A stretch of DNA of 64,000 nucleotides from Ephydatia muelleri (Eukaryota > Porifera > Demospongiae > Spongillida > Spongillidae), in the NCBI GenBank assembly GCA_013339895.1, contig JABACO010000085.1, forward strand, positions 62,001 to 126,000. The letters run 5' to 3'. This document shows, in pieces, positions 34,720 through 46,730 of this stretch; position 1 is the stretch's first letter; each line of letters begins with the position of its first letter. The notes below the pieces were generated by a model. It did not search any database. It was not told the DNA's origin and saw nothing but the letters and a program-made list of their open reading frames with translations. Both the position numbers and the translations under genes were made by a program.

Positions 34720-37080
34720 AGAGGACGGCTTTGTTCGAGTGAAAGGACTATGGGAAATGAGTGAACTTGCTTGGGTGTTTTTCTACAGAAACGTATTGTA
34801 AATCATACAATTGAAGCATAAATATGAGTTTGTATAATCGTACCAATTTTTGTACAATGAAAACATTGGGGATAATGTACTGTACATGTGCCAGTAAATT
34901 CAGCATTGAAATCCATTCAACTTTAACATCGGATCCGTGAAATTCGAATACTTTTTGGTCCAACCCAACTTTCTAAAAATTAGAAGGCCCCCCCAATTGT
35001 CTGGAAAAGCATGTTAACTGTACCCTAGACATTTGACGTTGTTGTCCACCTTATATCTATCATGGGGATGGACCTGTATGCTTTCAAAGTGACACAGTTT
35101 TATGTCTTTCTGTCACGAAGTGTTGTGGAGGACACTTTTTTCCTAGGCAGTAAAGAGCCGCTATGGATGTGATAAATCAGGCATCACACTAAAAACATAA
35201 CAGCACTGAAAAAAATTAAATGAACAATTAAATTATGAAAAATGTAGCTCTTTTCATCAGGTGTGCAAGCTTCATGAGCCCACTGTTGGCATTCATTACA
35301 TTGAACCCATACTTCATCACCTTTACTTTTCGAATAAGCTTCTGAACACACCAAACCAACCTAGTCTTCAGCATACGTTGTGGTCTTTCATTGAAGGGCA
35401 CCTCTTCTCTTCAAATTGCACGTACAGTTGAAACAGTGGTACTTGAGCATAAATTTTTTTTTGTACTTCAAAGTTTGGCATTGGTTTTGTAAATGATATC
35501 ACAAATCTGAGTTGTGTTGACAAACTACATAATAGATGTCGAAAGTGTAAGTTGTCACATGACTTCATAATTATTCAACATTTTCGTTTGTGCAGCCTGT
35601 TCAGTGAACATGTTAGATATATTTTCTCCATCGGTACGCGATGGATTGTACTGAAAAGCGCTATATTTATACTATGTCAACGGCTCTATCGATCATCCGA
35701 GTCGAAATTCTAACGCAGTAAACCGTTACACTTTAGAAACCTGAATACGTGCTGTTTAGAGGTGTGAAATTTTTTAGATAAGTTTACCAACTAGATTGCC
35801 GTATGGGCATCACATTTAGCTGTTGTAGATAGAAGAGAGGTGTCTGTACTAGAAACACCCAATCAACCTGTATAGTAGTTTACCCGTTCGCTAAAACATG
35901 CATCCTAACTTTTAGGCTTTGTTTGTCGTCCATTTTCAAATGAATAACATTAAATTATTGACGTTATTAATGCGTTTGTCAGCTAAATGGCTGGAGTTCA
36001 ATGCGAAAACGGTTCCTTTCAGAGCCAAACTCAGAGCCCTTTATCAAATCGACCTATGCGAAGAGCTAGTTTTGTGTTGTCATGAGTTTGGTAAGCTTTG
36101 AAGAGAAAGGAAACTCCGGGGGAAGCTCCCAAAGCTGTCACTTGTGCTGCTGATGCAAGATTTCAATACGAAATCACAGGACTGCATCCTAACTAGCTGA
36201 AAATGCTGCCAAGGAGCTCTAATCACTAGAGGAGTACATGCCGAACATTTCTGATATCCAAGCCAGGATGCAAGCCTAGCGGTTGTATTACATGAAGCTA
36301 GTGGAAGGCAAATGTCTCACGAATGCCCAAAGCATGGTCAGCAAGACTTCCACCATATTCCTCCTCCCATCTCTCTGCTCTTATCTTCCTCTTCTCTCCC
36401 TCCTTTCTCTTATAAATATCCCTGTCTTACTGCAGCTGCAAGGTCCTGTTCAATTCTCTCTAAGACAACCTCCGGTTAGTCGTTTACAATATCGCGACAT
36501 AGTTCGGTAGTTAATACCACACATCTTAGCAGCACTTCTGATGGATATTTGATTCTTTTTGACAAGGTCAACAGCCCTTACAAGTAATTACGAGTCTTTC
36601 GGGTATAGCTTCACATGGTGGAAATATTTTCAACCACCTTCGAACAAATGGTCTGTGGTTTTATGCCTACTTACATCCCCACTAAGGCCCAGAACACATA
36701 ACTTTTTATAATGGCTAATTAAAATTTAAAAAATACAATTTTCACATTGATTAATGGGAAGTTTAGTCGATACATTACTTTGTATTAACTTATTCCATGT
36801 ATTCTCTTGACCTAATTTTTGAAATTAGCTACATAGCAAATCGTAACAATTTACTCGGAGGTATAAAAAACACAATTTCAAATGCGACGTCTGTGAGCAG
36901 CATTTCCACCAATTCATAGGTAGACACTAAACTATAGTACCTACATGTGACCTGTACATGTCCAAATTACCCATACACTGATATAAATGCTGTGACAACT
37001 AACCTATGTGACATTTTGCCCGGTCTCCCTTATCCGGTTTTTTTCACTCTGATTTCATAATTTGGGTCTTCAACTTGACA
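34720..37080. other. No gene recognised (upstream of kinase gene)
   Basis: Short frames only. If the kinase-like gene has 5' exons, some may lie here, since the exon at 37082 begins directly at a splice acceptor (TTGACAG) and not at an ATG. A tandem repeat of 18 bp (AAAGATAAGCAGAGCTCA) falls inside that exon at about 37165-37201. Confidence 0.4.
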
Positions 37081-37081
37081 G

Positions 37082-39977
37082 GAGCATCGGACATTTGCTG
37101 TTGTACTACAGAAATATCCCAGCCATGCTACTTTCACCATAAAATCATCTAGTAAACGACCTTCAAAAGATAAGCAGAGCTCAAAAGATAAGCAGAGCTC
37201 AGATTCTGACACACATATCATACACGACTACTTGTCATCTCCCGACACTCCAGTTAAATTAAACAAATCTGATTCTTACAGCCTGCTTTATGACTGGTTT
37301 GCCGCATGGTTTGACAAACAGACAAATGGCAAAAAGTGTTTAGATTTGATCAGAGCTAAATCAGATGAACTTGGAAGTAATGCTGTCAATGCATTGTGCA
37401 TGTTTGGTCTACAACACATCATCACAGAGGCTGATATGAACTGTTGGACATATGAGACTGAATTTAAATTGTACCACAAGTTGCCAAAAGTGTTAGTAAG
37501 CACAAAGTTTAGATCTGATAATTGCATTTGTGTGAGCAAGACTAATGTGTCTGTAACTGCAACAAATGCTTCTGAAGACTGTTTAACTTGTTCAAAGATC
37601 CTGCAAAAGCAAAAGGGTGAATCTTATAATATGTCGGGAGAGTTACCTTCTGTTCCAGTCCTGTCATATGAAATAATCAGTTCAGTATCATCCACACCAC
37701 AAGCAAGTTTTGGAGCATCACTACGGAAGTGTGCTCTTGGATGTTATGAAACCTTTCGCATTGCAAGAAATTTTGATGACACAGTAAAGGAATGGAGTGG
37801 GTTTTTGTTTCCATCACAAAGAATACGATGCCCTGTTGTGAAAGTCACTGTGAAACCAGATGGCCCTTATGGAGTGGCTTACAAGGCAAATTACGAAGTC
37901 CTTGTATTGGATGATGTTGGGAAGGAAATGAAATCGTCATATAATTCGCAGAAATTAATAATGGAAAGGGTTCACAGTTCATTGCAAAGTTCATCCCTGT
38001 CCCAATTTAGTTATGTCTTGAGGCTTTCAAGGGAAGAAGTAACTGAATGTGGCAGATATTTTTGTTCCGTTATCTTTCCTAAAAACCTACAACCTACGTT
38101 TGAGTGTTTTCAGATCACATCAGCCTTTGCATATGTGTTTTGGCTCAGTGCAGAAGAAAAAACATTCTATTTAAAATGTTTTACAAATCCTGCTCACAGG
38201 CATAACCTTGACAACGTTGAACGTGCACTTCGCAACGCCATTTTAAAAAAAGAACGTACTATATCCTATGTGCCATTCTGTCTGTCTGAGGAGGATTATA
38301 ACATTGTACTAATGGAAAAGTATAAGTTTCATTGCTTTAAAGCTTTGCTTCGTCCCTTGGATGAAAATGAAGCAAAGCAATGTCTAAAGCAGTTTGTTAA
38401 TTTTGTTACCAAAGCACTTGATAGGCTACACCACAATTATTCCTATGCTCATACTGATGTTCGATTGGAAAATATTTGCTTTCGGTACCATCGTGACAGT
38501 CAACCTGCAGCAATTTTCATTGATTTGGACAGGTGCTGTCATGCTCATTATGTAGTGAGCGATGAATGGTTGACCACAAGTGTATTGTACAAAAGTGGAT
38601 TCACAAATGAACAGATTGATTGGAGACAGCTTGGATGTACAGTGTATTGGATATTGAAGGCCACGTCAAATACTGTTCAAACCTTACTGTCCATTCATGA
38701 ATTGGAGGTGGACGGTGAGTTTATGATTCGCCTTCCCTTGTTGGTTTATTACTCCTGTACCAATTGATATTCCAATCAGATGTTGGAAAATTGAAAGATG
38801 ATCTGACCTCTTATGGCTTGGATAACAATTCCGTTTCTTTTGTTATGATGTTGATCAGCAACGGTAGGTCCAACCTGCATGATGGGAGTTGTGTGCACAT
38901 GTGGGTTAATGTTTAAATGAATTAAAGGTTCAATTTGTTTTATGGGTATTCCTCCTTTAGTACCTTACTACCTATGTTTGTAGTAAGACAGTGGGTTGAA
39001 AAGATTGGTCCCAGATTGATGCATCTATGTAAGTATTTTATGTACACAGGAGGTCCCTGTGATTAAAAACATTTCTGTAGTTTGGTCAGTATCAAATTAA
39101 ATAATCCAAATTAATGGCATTTCCGTATATCGTGTATAACATTGGCAAAAAGAAACATTTTATGATAAGGTATTTCTTGCTTGAAAATGCTTGCTAATTA
39201 TAATAATTTTGTACACAGACAGAAAGTTACATGTATAAACCAATAGAATCAATTTGTTTGGTGGAGCACTGTATGTATTGTCCCAGTAGATGTTAGTAGG
39301 AGTTCTTTGGTCATCAAGTTGATAGTTTGTTTTGCGCACTGCAGGTGAGTGCAAATGGAGTGATGAACTATTCTCTGGTGAGCAATTTACTACTTCTATT
39401 CATGAGGTATTGCTTAAAAGGTGAGTCCAAAAGGTGGCCGGATATGATCAAGCATGTATGCTAGGATACATGTTTGATGCTGATCTCTAACCATGGCTTT
39501 GCAGAAATTACTGCACTAGTTAGTTACACTGGCATGTGCTTACCATGTGGATATGTGATGTGTATGTTCGGCTGATAAGGGGCCCCTCTTAAATTACAAT
39601 GCACTCTACGTGTTGAAGTAGCAGTTGCACCATTTGTCCAACTTGTTACACCATTAGCATTTCTGTAGTTTGGTCAGTATCAAATTAAATAATCCAAATT
39701 AATGGCATTTCCGTATATCGTGTATAACATTGGCAAAAAGAAACAGGAGATTTACATTTTTGCTGTAGAGAATTCAACCTATAGGTGGTGTATGCCTAGT
39801 ACATACATGTTGTATCTACTGCAAAAAATAAAAATAAATACTGTCACCATGTATATCATTACAGAGCTACTGACATCCCCTGTGTGTTGCTAACATAACA
39901 AGTTACTTTGTAGGGAGTTTGGGATTAAGTACTGATTATTTTTTTCCATATGCAGAAATGAACTGTCATCAGAGTGA
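37082..39977 (+). CDS. Divergent kinase-like, CRN-associated effector body (4 exons)
   Basis: The exons are 37082-38714, 38780-38863, 39345-39420 and 39956-39977 (stop TGA). Splice sites and phases (1, 1, 2) agree at every junction and the frame is open throughout. The 5' end is missing: exon 1 starts at an acceptor. After a Lys/Ser-rich low-complexity start and a ~280-residue region of unknown fold, the C-terminal third has kinase-like hallmarks. These are a beta-3-type Lys in FYLKCF, Glu in NVERAL, a catalytic loop HTDVRLEN (Asp near 38456, Asn near 38471), DLD in place of DFG (near 38525), and an Asp in IDWRQLG. No Gly-rich loop is obvious. This matches kinase-like bodies coupled to Crinkler headers; substrate is unknown. 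Alternatives are an ABC1/RIO-like or phosphotransferase fold. Confidence 0.7.
39070..39156 (+). repeat. 87 bp direct repeat in intron 2 of kinase gene
   Basis: The segment from CATTTCTGTAGTTTGGTC to AACATTGGCAAAAAGAAAC is repeated essentially identically at 39658-39744 in intron 3, so the pair brackets exon 3 (39345-39420). Confidence 0.9.
39658..39744 (+). repeat. 87 bp direct repeat in intron 3 of kinase gene
   Basis: This is the second member of the pair described at 39070-39156. Recombination between them would delete exon 3 (76 nt) and change the frame of the last exon. Confidence 0.9.
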
Positions 39978-40224
39978 TTCTGTTCAAAAAGATCATTGTT
40001 GGTACATAGGTGTTGTGCATGTGATTTGAATTTGTGTTGAATTGTTAAGTTCTATTTTATTCAAAACAAAGTTAGAATTAAAGGTATTTAACACTGGCTG
40101 GATGCAATTCAGATAATTGATGGTATACCTTTTGAATGCTTTATATGTCCATGTGATACAGGCAGTATCCAAGTGGGGTACTCTGATCGTGCTTTCGATT
40201 AAAAATTAATATTAACACAATCAC

Positions 40225-40737
40225 TTGCGTTATGTTGTTGTGGACTTCTGTCGACGAGCTCATTTGAGTGTGAGCATAGAGAAGGGTCATGGTCTTACCA
40301 GAGATCACAGCCACTCCAGACCTGCAGATGTGCTCATAGCTGGGTGGGACAGGGGTAAGCCTGCAGCATTTGATGTCATGGTAGCATCGCCACTCTGCCC
40401 AGCCATATTGATGGACTCTAGTCGAATGTCGAGTCTGGTGCAGCATCTGCGGCTGCAGAGGCCCGGAAGATACTAACTAATGGTCCCAAATGTCAGGAGT
40501 TGGGGTGGACATGCATTCCACTGGCTAGCTGTCGAGATCTTCTGCAATTGGGGTAAGGAGGCTCATCTAACTTTTTCTAGGTTGGCATCCCCACCTTTCA
40601 ATCATATTGTCCTCTCCCAAACCTTGTGTCTTGGCAGATATTTACAGCAGGCTCAACATGACTTTGGTCAAATCCATTGCCAGAGCCATCTTGGCAAGGG
40701 AGCTCCTGCTCTCATGACTAGTGTAGAATTACTATAG
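40225..40737 (+). pseudogene. LINE-like retrotransposon C-terminal remnant
   Basis: Two frames (40225-40476 and about 40480-40737) together give a sequence I associate with the region downstream of reverse transcriptase in invertebrate retroelements: GLTRDHSHSRPADVL, WDRGKPAAFDVMVASPL, a broken CQELGW stretch, then NWGKEAHLTFSRLASP. At least two frameshifts separate the pieces. No catalytic RT motifs (YxDD) are in the window, so the remnant is 5'-truncated. The family is inferred from recall of similar proteins. Confidence 0.55.
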
Positions 40738-40876
40738 GTGTAGTTTGTAATAATAATAATAATAATATTACTGTAGGTGGTAGCATATTAATTATGTTTT
40801 CCATTCGTGTATTCTCCTGCATGTATCTTGTATAATATTAATAATATTAACAATAGTATAATAATAATGGCGTAGA

Positions 40877-41107
40877 ATGCCTTGCTGCAGCTGCAATGGC
40901 AAGAGAGCGCTTTGTAAGGGTTGCTCCTGTGCTAAAGGCAAGAAAGGCTGCATCGACTGCTACCCAGGAAGGAAAGGTAAGTGTGCTAACGCTTCGATTA
41001 GGCCTACAGCATCTCAGACATCGCCTTCATGCCTCATCGGCTCAGGCACGTCGCAACCTCTCTCCCAACCCGCCGCAGCCGCTTCGCTCCTCTCTGCAGT
41101 TCATTAA
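40877..41107 (+). CDS. Cys-rich CXC-like domain protein or exon
   Basis: From the ATG at 40877 the frame encodes a dense cysteine block (CCSCNGKRALCKGCSCAKG, KGCIDCYPGRKGKCAN), then a Pro/Ser/Ala-rich tail, and stops at 41107. Nine cysteines in about 32 residues suggest a zinc-chelating CXC-like module. Such blocks occur at the N-terminus of some invertebrate retroelement ORFs, so it may be the start of a further retroelement copy following 40225-40737. No further coding region of such an element is found downstream. Confidence 0.5.
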   Translation: MPCCSCNGKRALCKGCSCAKGKKGCIDCYPGRKGKCANASIRPTASQTSPSCLIGSGTSQPLSQPAAAASLLSAVH

Positions 41108-41871
41108 CTCCTCGCCGCAGCCACCTGCTGTGGCCTACCACAGACCCCCCCCTTGTCGCCCCCGACTTCGTCTAATCGGTATCGTTTACGGCATCGACCC
41201 TCTTCCTGTTGCCTGGGCATCATTCGACTATGGGAGGTGATTAGTGCCATAATTACGACCACAGAATCACGTGCAGCGCAGCACACGATGACGCAGCGTC
41301 GACGCTTTTTGCAGCGCAGTGATCTCGTTCCCAGATCAGAATGGTGTATTATAGTATAACAAAACCATTTATGTTTATAGTGCTCTACAATTAGGATAAG
41401 CAACTCTTTTAGAACTTGCATGTCCACTTTCAGATCAAGACTAGGTGAGAGATTGTTATAATTATGACCCATAAGTTTCTGCTAGCTAGCTAGGGCTACT
41501 GTCCTTTGTTGCACTAAAGAATAGTATTTGTGGTAGGTCTATAAGCGAAAACAACCCCCTTTGATTCCAATCCAGCTCTGTGCCATCAGACATTATTTCC
41601 CGCCGCTATACCGAAGGTTTTCACCGGGTCGGGTGATGGATACGACCGGATTAATCGAATAGGCCTACCACTCGTCCGTCTACACGTCTGTCAACCTGGC
41701 ATTAGTCATTCGGTCTGGCATTGTTCACTGTCTTAGTGTCTATAGCCCTTGTGTCAGTGGAAGGTGACCCTGTGAACAAAAGGGGCAATCCCTTCAAGTA
41801 CTTTAACAGTGCCAGGTGAGGGGCGAATTACTTGACAGCACTTTGACTGCTCTAGTACGTGTGTGTGAGTA

Positions 41872-41873
<2 letters not shown>

Positions 41874-41912
<39 letters not shown>

Positions 41913-41945
41913 TGTGTGTATGTGTGTGTGTGTGTGTGTGTGTAT
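41874..41945 (+). repeat. (GT)n microsatellite
   Basis: A TG-dominated run of about 70 bp is interrupted by TCTG and TATG. The surrounding 41240-42055 shows no recognisable gene. Confidence 0.9.
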
Positions 41946-42059
41946 TGATTGTAAGTGTAATAGTTACTCAATCTGCTTAAAATAAAACATTTCAACTTTA
42001 TAATAATAATTATGTATATTATGGATGGATACAATGTTGTCATGTGACTACATGTCAGC

Positions 42060-43667
42060 TGCTGACTGCTAAGCGAACCATTTGCCTCCAAAGAGAAGTA
42101 GCTCCGGGGCCGCCAATGAAAACTATATCAAACTCCCCATTCATCACTCTGACTACAATCCTCTGGTCCTTAAAAGCAGGACCTATATAAGTATACATGG
42201 CCTTTTTTAACCATATGTCACACACGTTTTACCTGATCCTTCATTAGCGAAAGCAGTGGTGAAACGACGATGACTATGCTTCCTCTACAGCCACGCAATT
42301 CGTCGTACGCGTATGGCAGCACTGAATTAGGGTGTGTAACCGGTTATCAGGTTATTCGGGTTATTCGGATATTCGCAAAAACCTATCCGTTCGAATAGCA
42401 AATTAGCATTATTCGGAAAAAATCGATTAGTAAATTTTATCTTTTCGGAATAACCGGTTTATGTTTCTCCATTCGGAGGTACTTAGGTATTCGTCGTCAG
42501 CATCGACAATTCGCCCATTATTCGAATACCATTTTATACCGATATCCGGATATGATGAGTATTTCATAATTAGAGTTATATATGTAACATACGACATTGT
42601 TGTTTTTACTTACATGCAATGTGGGAAGCGATTAATAATTTGATAGGTATTGAGTAAATAGATAGTAATATAATACAAAATATTTAATGTGCATCAATTG
42701 GGGATACACAATATACAGCGTAATGCTTTTATCGTCGTCTTCAAGTAAGTAAAAGTTCATTAGTATATGCCATGAGTTGTGTTTATATGTAGTAGCAATA
42801 AATTTATGTACCGGTACTAGTATTGCATTGTTTTATTGTACAGTGGTACGAAGTGAGCATATCTGATTATTGCTCTAGCGAGTGAAATAGAATGACAGAC
42901 TTCTCACCCTCTTCAAGTAAGTAGCGCGCTCTGTTTGAGTATGTGTAGGAATTAGAGAGCATTACGCAATCGTACTAATGAGAAGTTTCATATGCATTTA
43001 GCGAGAACGTGAATGGAGTGTTGTTGGATGATTGTAAGTGGAGTACGTGATTGAGGTGATGTGGGGTGAGTTTTTCATGGTGATGTCTGGCCTCAGTGGT
43101 TAGTGTTGGATGGTTAGGTTTATATTACTATTGATATGTACAAGTGCATGGTAAAGTCATACAATCTAGTAAAGTATTTGGCAAACACCACATGCTACTG
43201 TAGACCTTTGTGTCTTTGTTTTCAACTGACATAAATAGCTCTAGTTTGGGTGCGAGACCAGGTGGATTTCTGTGCAGACATAAATTATCTTTTCAGTGTG
43301 CATTCCACAAGCACCATAACCTGAATAACCTAGGTATTCGGCAGGAAATTTGGCAAAACCTATTCGGAAAAATCGATTTTGTTTTTTAAACTATTCGGAA
43401 AAATCGATTTTCAAGTCCACAAAAACTCGATTAGTGTTTTAAAAGTATTCGGAAAAATCGATTTTCATTATGCAGGGGAGGTTACACACCCTATACTGAA
43501 TATATTAGCGATTTGCCGTATCCAGTTGGCAAACTGACGAAAACATCTTTTCCTTGCATGAAGGTCTTAATTGCTACCATTTGTTGTGGACGTAGGTCAG
43601 CAAATCCTAGCCTTTGAACCGCAAGCAAAACCACCACCTCAATACTACGCGTATCTTGCTCGCACAT
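42060..43667 (-). pseudogene. RecQ-like DNA helicase fragment split by a MITE
   Basis: On the minus strand, 43494-43667 encodes the RecQ Q-motif and Walker A region (FADLRPQQMVAIKTF, VSLPTGYGKSLIYSV). Directly beyond the transposon, 42233-42327 continues in frame with the next helicase block (GSIVIVVSPLLSLMKDQ) and ends at a GTAAAA donor. A further exon-like stretch (about 42060-42172) reads NGEFDIVFIGG, the position of the SPE-type motif, but with GGP and a nearby stop. The open frame across the insertion site is intact only if the 1166 bp element and one target-duplication copy are removed. No later helicase motifs (DEAH, domain 2) are seen, so this is a partial, probably dead gene. Confidence 0.75.
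42328..43493. mobile_element. hAT-type MITE inserted in helicase exon
   Basis: The element starts TAGGGTGTGTAACC and ends with the inverse. It is flanked by 8 bp direct repeats (CACTGAAT at 42320-42327 and TACTGAAT at 43494-43501, one mismatch), as expected for hAT elements. The interior ends are rich in ATTCGGAAAAATCGATT repeats in both orientations. No transposase frame is present. A partial relative lies at 59070-59286. Confidence 0.85.
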
Positions 43668-43819
43668 TCCCACTTCGCCGGATGTCTAATTGAGCCACAC
43701 CTTCCACTTGAAATCAGGTAATCAGCAACTTGCATGTATTATTAAGGTGACGTCATTATCATTACGTATATACACATCCGTCCCTATGTTTTGGGACGCT
43801 CGGAACAAGTGCGTCGTTC

Positions 43820-43901
43820 TTATTTCCCAGACCCACTTTCCACGTAGTGGTGATGTAATCTACCCGCAGCTGTTGGGAATCTGGGTCTGGGGACGAGACT
43901 A
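43820..43901 (-). mobile_element. CTCG-type MITE, inverted copy
   Basis: It carries CCCAGACCCACTTTCCACG, then the inverted core (GGTGATGTAATC) and ends TCTGGGTCTGGGGACGAGACTA. This is the same family as 6508-6590 and 31940-32041. Confidence 0.75.
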
Positions 43902-43903
43902 AT

Positions 43904-43981
43904 CACCATCCTCCATTGCCCTCATCACCATCCTCCATTACCCTCATCACCATCCTCCATTACCCTCATTACCATCCTCCA
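43904..43981 (+). repeat. Short array of the 21 bp CATCACCATCCTCCATTACCCT repeat
   Basis: Four units of the same repeat as the large array at 46050-46730 lie next to sequence (43985-44010) that is similar, inverted, to the leader of the large array (46020-46048). Confidence 0.85.
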
Positions 43982-44578
43982 TTCACTGCGTGACATAGTA
44001 CCGTATGCAGTAATATGCAGAGTTTGCCCACGCCATGGTATGCAGATACATATCCAGACATGCACATGTGCGGACCAATATACATACTCGTACCTAGACA
44101 TTCGAGTATCAAGAGCAGTGTGCAGATGGATATGAGGGGGGCCAAGTATTGGGTGCGTACTGCACCCGTATGCAGATAAACCCGTAAAATACAATAGTGC
44201 GCAACAAATAGGAATATTGGCACTCTCGAATAAGGCATGGGTGTGGCTCCTATAATACATTGTATGTTTGAGCTGACCTCGATCGACTTACGGCCAGTGT
44301 CTTTCTACGTACTACAGTAGTTCGAACACAAAGGTAAGTTACTAAGCTTAACTTAATTAGCCCTATACCGGGATAAGCATTGGGAACTTCTGATACATAT
44401 GTGGCTGTCGCATATTAAACGGGTGTAATATCGATAATCGCATGCTTATATATATGTCCCAGTAAGCGGTATGTGAAACAATAAAGCACATGTCGCTTGT
44501 AATGAGATGAGCTGGCGTGTTAGATGTCCATGCATGTAAGTTTCTGACCTCCATGCATGTGTGCAGCTGTGAAACTCA

Positions 44579-44775
44579 GTAGAAAGTCATTCAGAACTGT
44601 TGCCCCTATGTTTCTACTCACGTACCAGACTTGGGAACATGTTTGGTTGGGATGCTAAGCAGATAATCAGGTCATCTTCCTGGGGACCAGAACCATCTTT
44701 GCTTCTGAGAGAGCTGTGATAGCCATGACCCAAGTAGAAAGTCATTCAGAACTGTTGCTCCTATGTTTCTACGTT
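44579..44775 (+). repeat. Pair of 44 bp direct repeats
   Basis: AGTAGAAAGTCATTCAGAAC plus following bases to ATGTTTCTAC occurs at 44579-44622 and 44732-44775, with one difference (GCCCCT against GCTCCT). The rest of 43985-45720 shows no gene I can support; a weak open stretch near 45360-45690 is not recognisable. Confidence 0.85.
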
Positions 44776-46049
44776 ACCGCACGGTCTAGGTATTGGAAGA
44801 TACTTATTTTGTGCGCAGAGTAAGCAGTTAAAACAATTTTCAATGCATAAAGTGTAACCATGGATATCATAATCTGCGCATGCTCGGTTTGAAGTTTGGC
44901 ACGTGTTGGTCATTAATGGAGGTGAGGACGCACTATCGAGCAAAGGAAACAAAAAAGTAGGCAACTTGGTTGAGTTCCCAACGAAATAGAAGGAATGGAA
45001 AGCTGGACTACTGGACTATCTGTGGAGACAGTAATAATGGAGCCGTTCCCAACGTAAGAGAAATCGGATTGTTGATTGTGATCAATAACACGAATCAGTC
45101 AGGTGCAACTGTGCAAGATAAAGAGTTCCAAGAGTTTCGGACAACAGTTGTCAGGCGGAGTTTGTAAAGGCATACCGAACGGACTGAAGCAGTCTAGGCC
45201 TGGTAAGTTGTGTGAGTTTACATACGGTGTTGCTTACCAGTAACTGGCCCTCTCTTACCAAACAAGGACAAGTGGACTGAAATGGCGACCCCGGCAAAAG
45301 AAGAAACGCTGGCACAGAGTAGGCCCAATGGAGTTAACGCATGCTATAATTTTCCATTCTGACCACAGCTCTTTAGCCGACGCCAGGGTGTGCTACGGCC
45401 AAGTGAAAAAGCTTCGCTGGGATGATGACGATAGCATTGTAAAGCACAAGCTAGCTACCATGGCGGTCAGAGAGTAAGTAAATGCTGAGTTCTTTGGGCT
45501 TAACCTTTGTGATATTTTAGCATGTGCTTGTAAGGAAACCTTTGACAAGCGCCGCGAGAATAGTAGACGCTCGTGCTCGCCCTCCAAGAGGCCTCTGCTA
45601 GGAGGAGAGTGCCCCTGTAACTACATCAGGAAAATCCAGGATGCGATGGAAACTTCGATCGCCAGCTTGGAACTAGATATTATTTTTTGACCAAGTTGTA
45701 TTGGCTGTAATTTGATTAAAGTTTGCCGAATTATTGCTGGCGTGGTTCAGGGTTTGGAGCACTAGCCTTCAAGTATACAGAACAGAAAATGGATTTCAAA
45801 CGACTCGAATACATGACGTGTACAGAGTCTGCATGCGTTCATCTGGGAGTATGCAGACAGGTGATGACGAATATACCGAATCCATATGCAGACCACGATA
45901 TCATACGTAGAAGCAAAGTGTTCGTTCTGAGACGTATACAGGCGCCGCATTCGAGTCGTATGAAAAACTGCCCACGTGTCGAGTGCAGACGAGTATCGAT
46001 TAGTATAGGTGCAATATACAAGGCTGCATACGGTATACTGTCGCGCCGT

Positions 46050-46730
46050 GATTACCCTCATCACCATCCTCCATTACCCTCATCACCATCCTCCATTACC
46101 CTCGTCACCATCCTCCATTACCCTCATCACCATCCTCCATTACCCTCATCACCATCCTCCATTACCCTCGTCACCATCCTCCATTACCCTCATCACCATC
46201 CTCCATTACCCTCGTCACCATCCTCCATTACCCTCGTCACCATCCTCCATTACCCTCGTCACCATCCTCCATTACCCTCGTCACCATCCTCCATTACCCT
46301 CATCACCATCCTCCATTACCCTCTTCAACCATCCTCCATTACCCTCATCACCATCCTCCATTACCCTCATCACCATCCTCCATTACCCTCATCACCATCC
46401 TCCATTACCCTCATCACCATCCTCCATTACCCTCATCACCATCCTCCATTACCCTCATCACCATCCTCCATTACCCTCATCACCATCCTCCATTACCCTC
46501 ATCACCATCCTCCATTACCCTCATCACCATCCTCCATTACCCTCATCACCATCCTCCATTACCCTCATCACCATCCTCCATTACCCTCATCACCATCCTC
46601 CATTACCCTCATCACCATCCTCCATTACCCTCATCACCATCCTCCATTACCCTCATCACCATCCTACATTACCCTCATCACCATCCTCCATTACCCTCAT
46701 CACCATCCTCCATTATCCTCATCACCATTT
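46050..46730 (+). repeat. Large 21 bp minisatellite
   Basis: About 32 units of CCTCATCACCATCCTCCATTA are present, highly homogeneous, with some CTCGTCACC variants in the first third and one CTCTTCAACC unit (46321). Because 21 is a multiple of three, all frames stay open and give His/Pro-rich frames of 263-367 codons. These are not genes. Confidence 0.95.

Noticed and set aside
37030..37221. Minus-strand ORF overlapping the start of the kinase exon
   Set aside because: It is antisense to the acceptor and the Lys/Ser-rich start of a well-supported exon and has no protein-like pattern.
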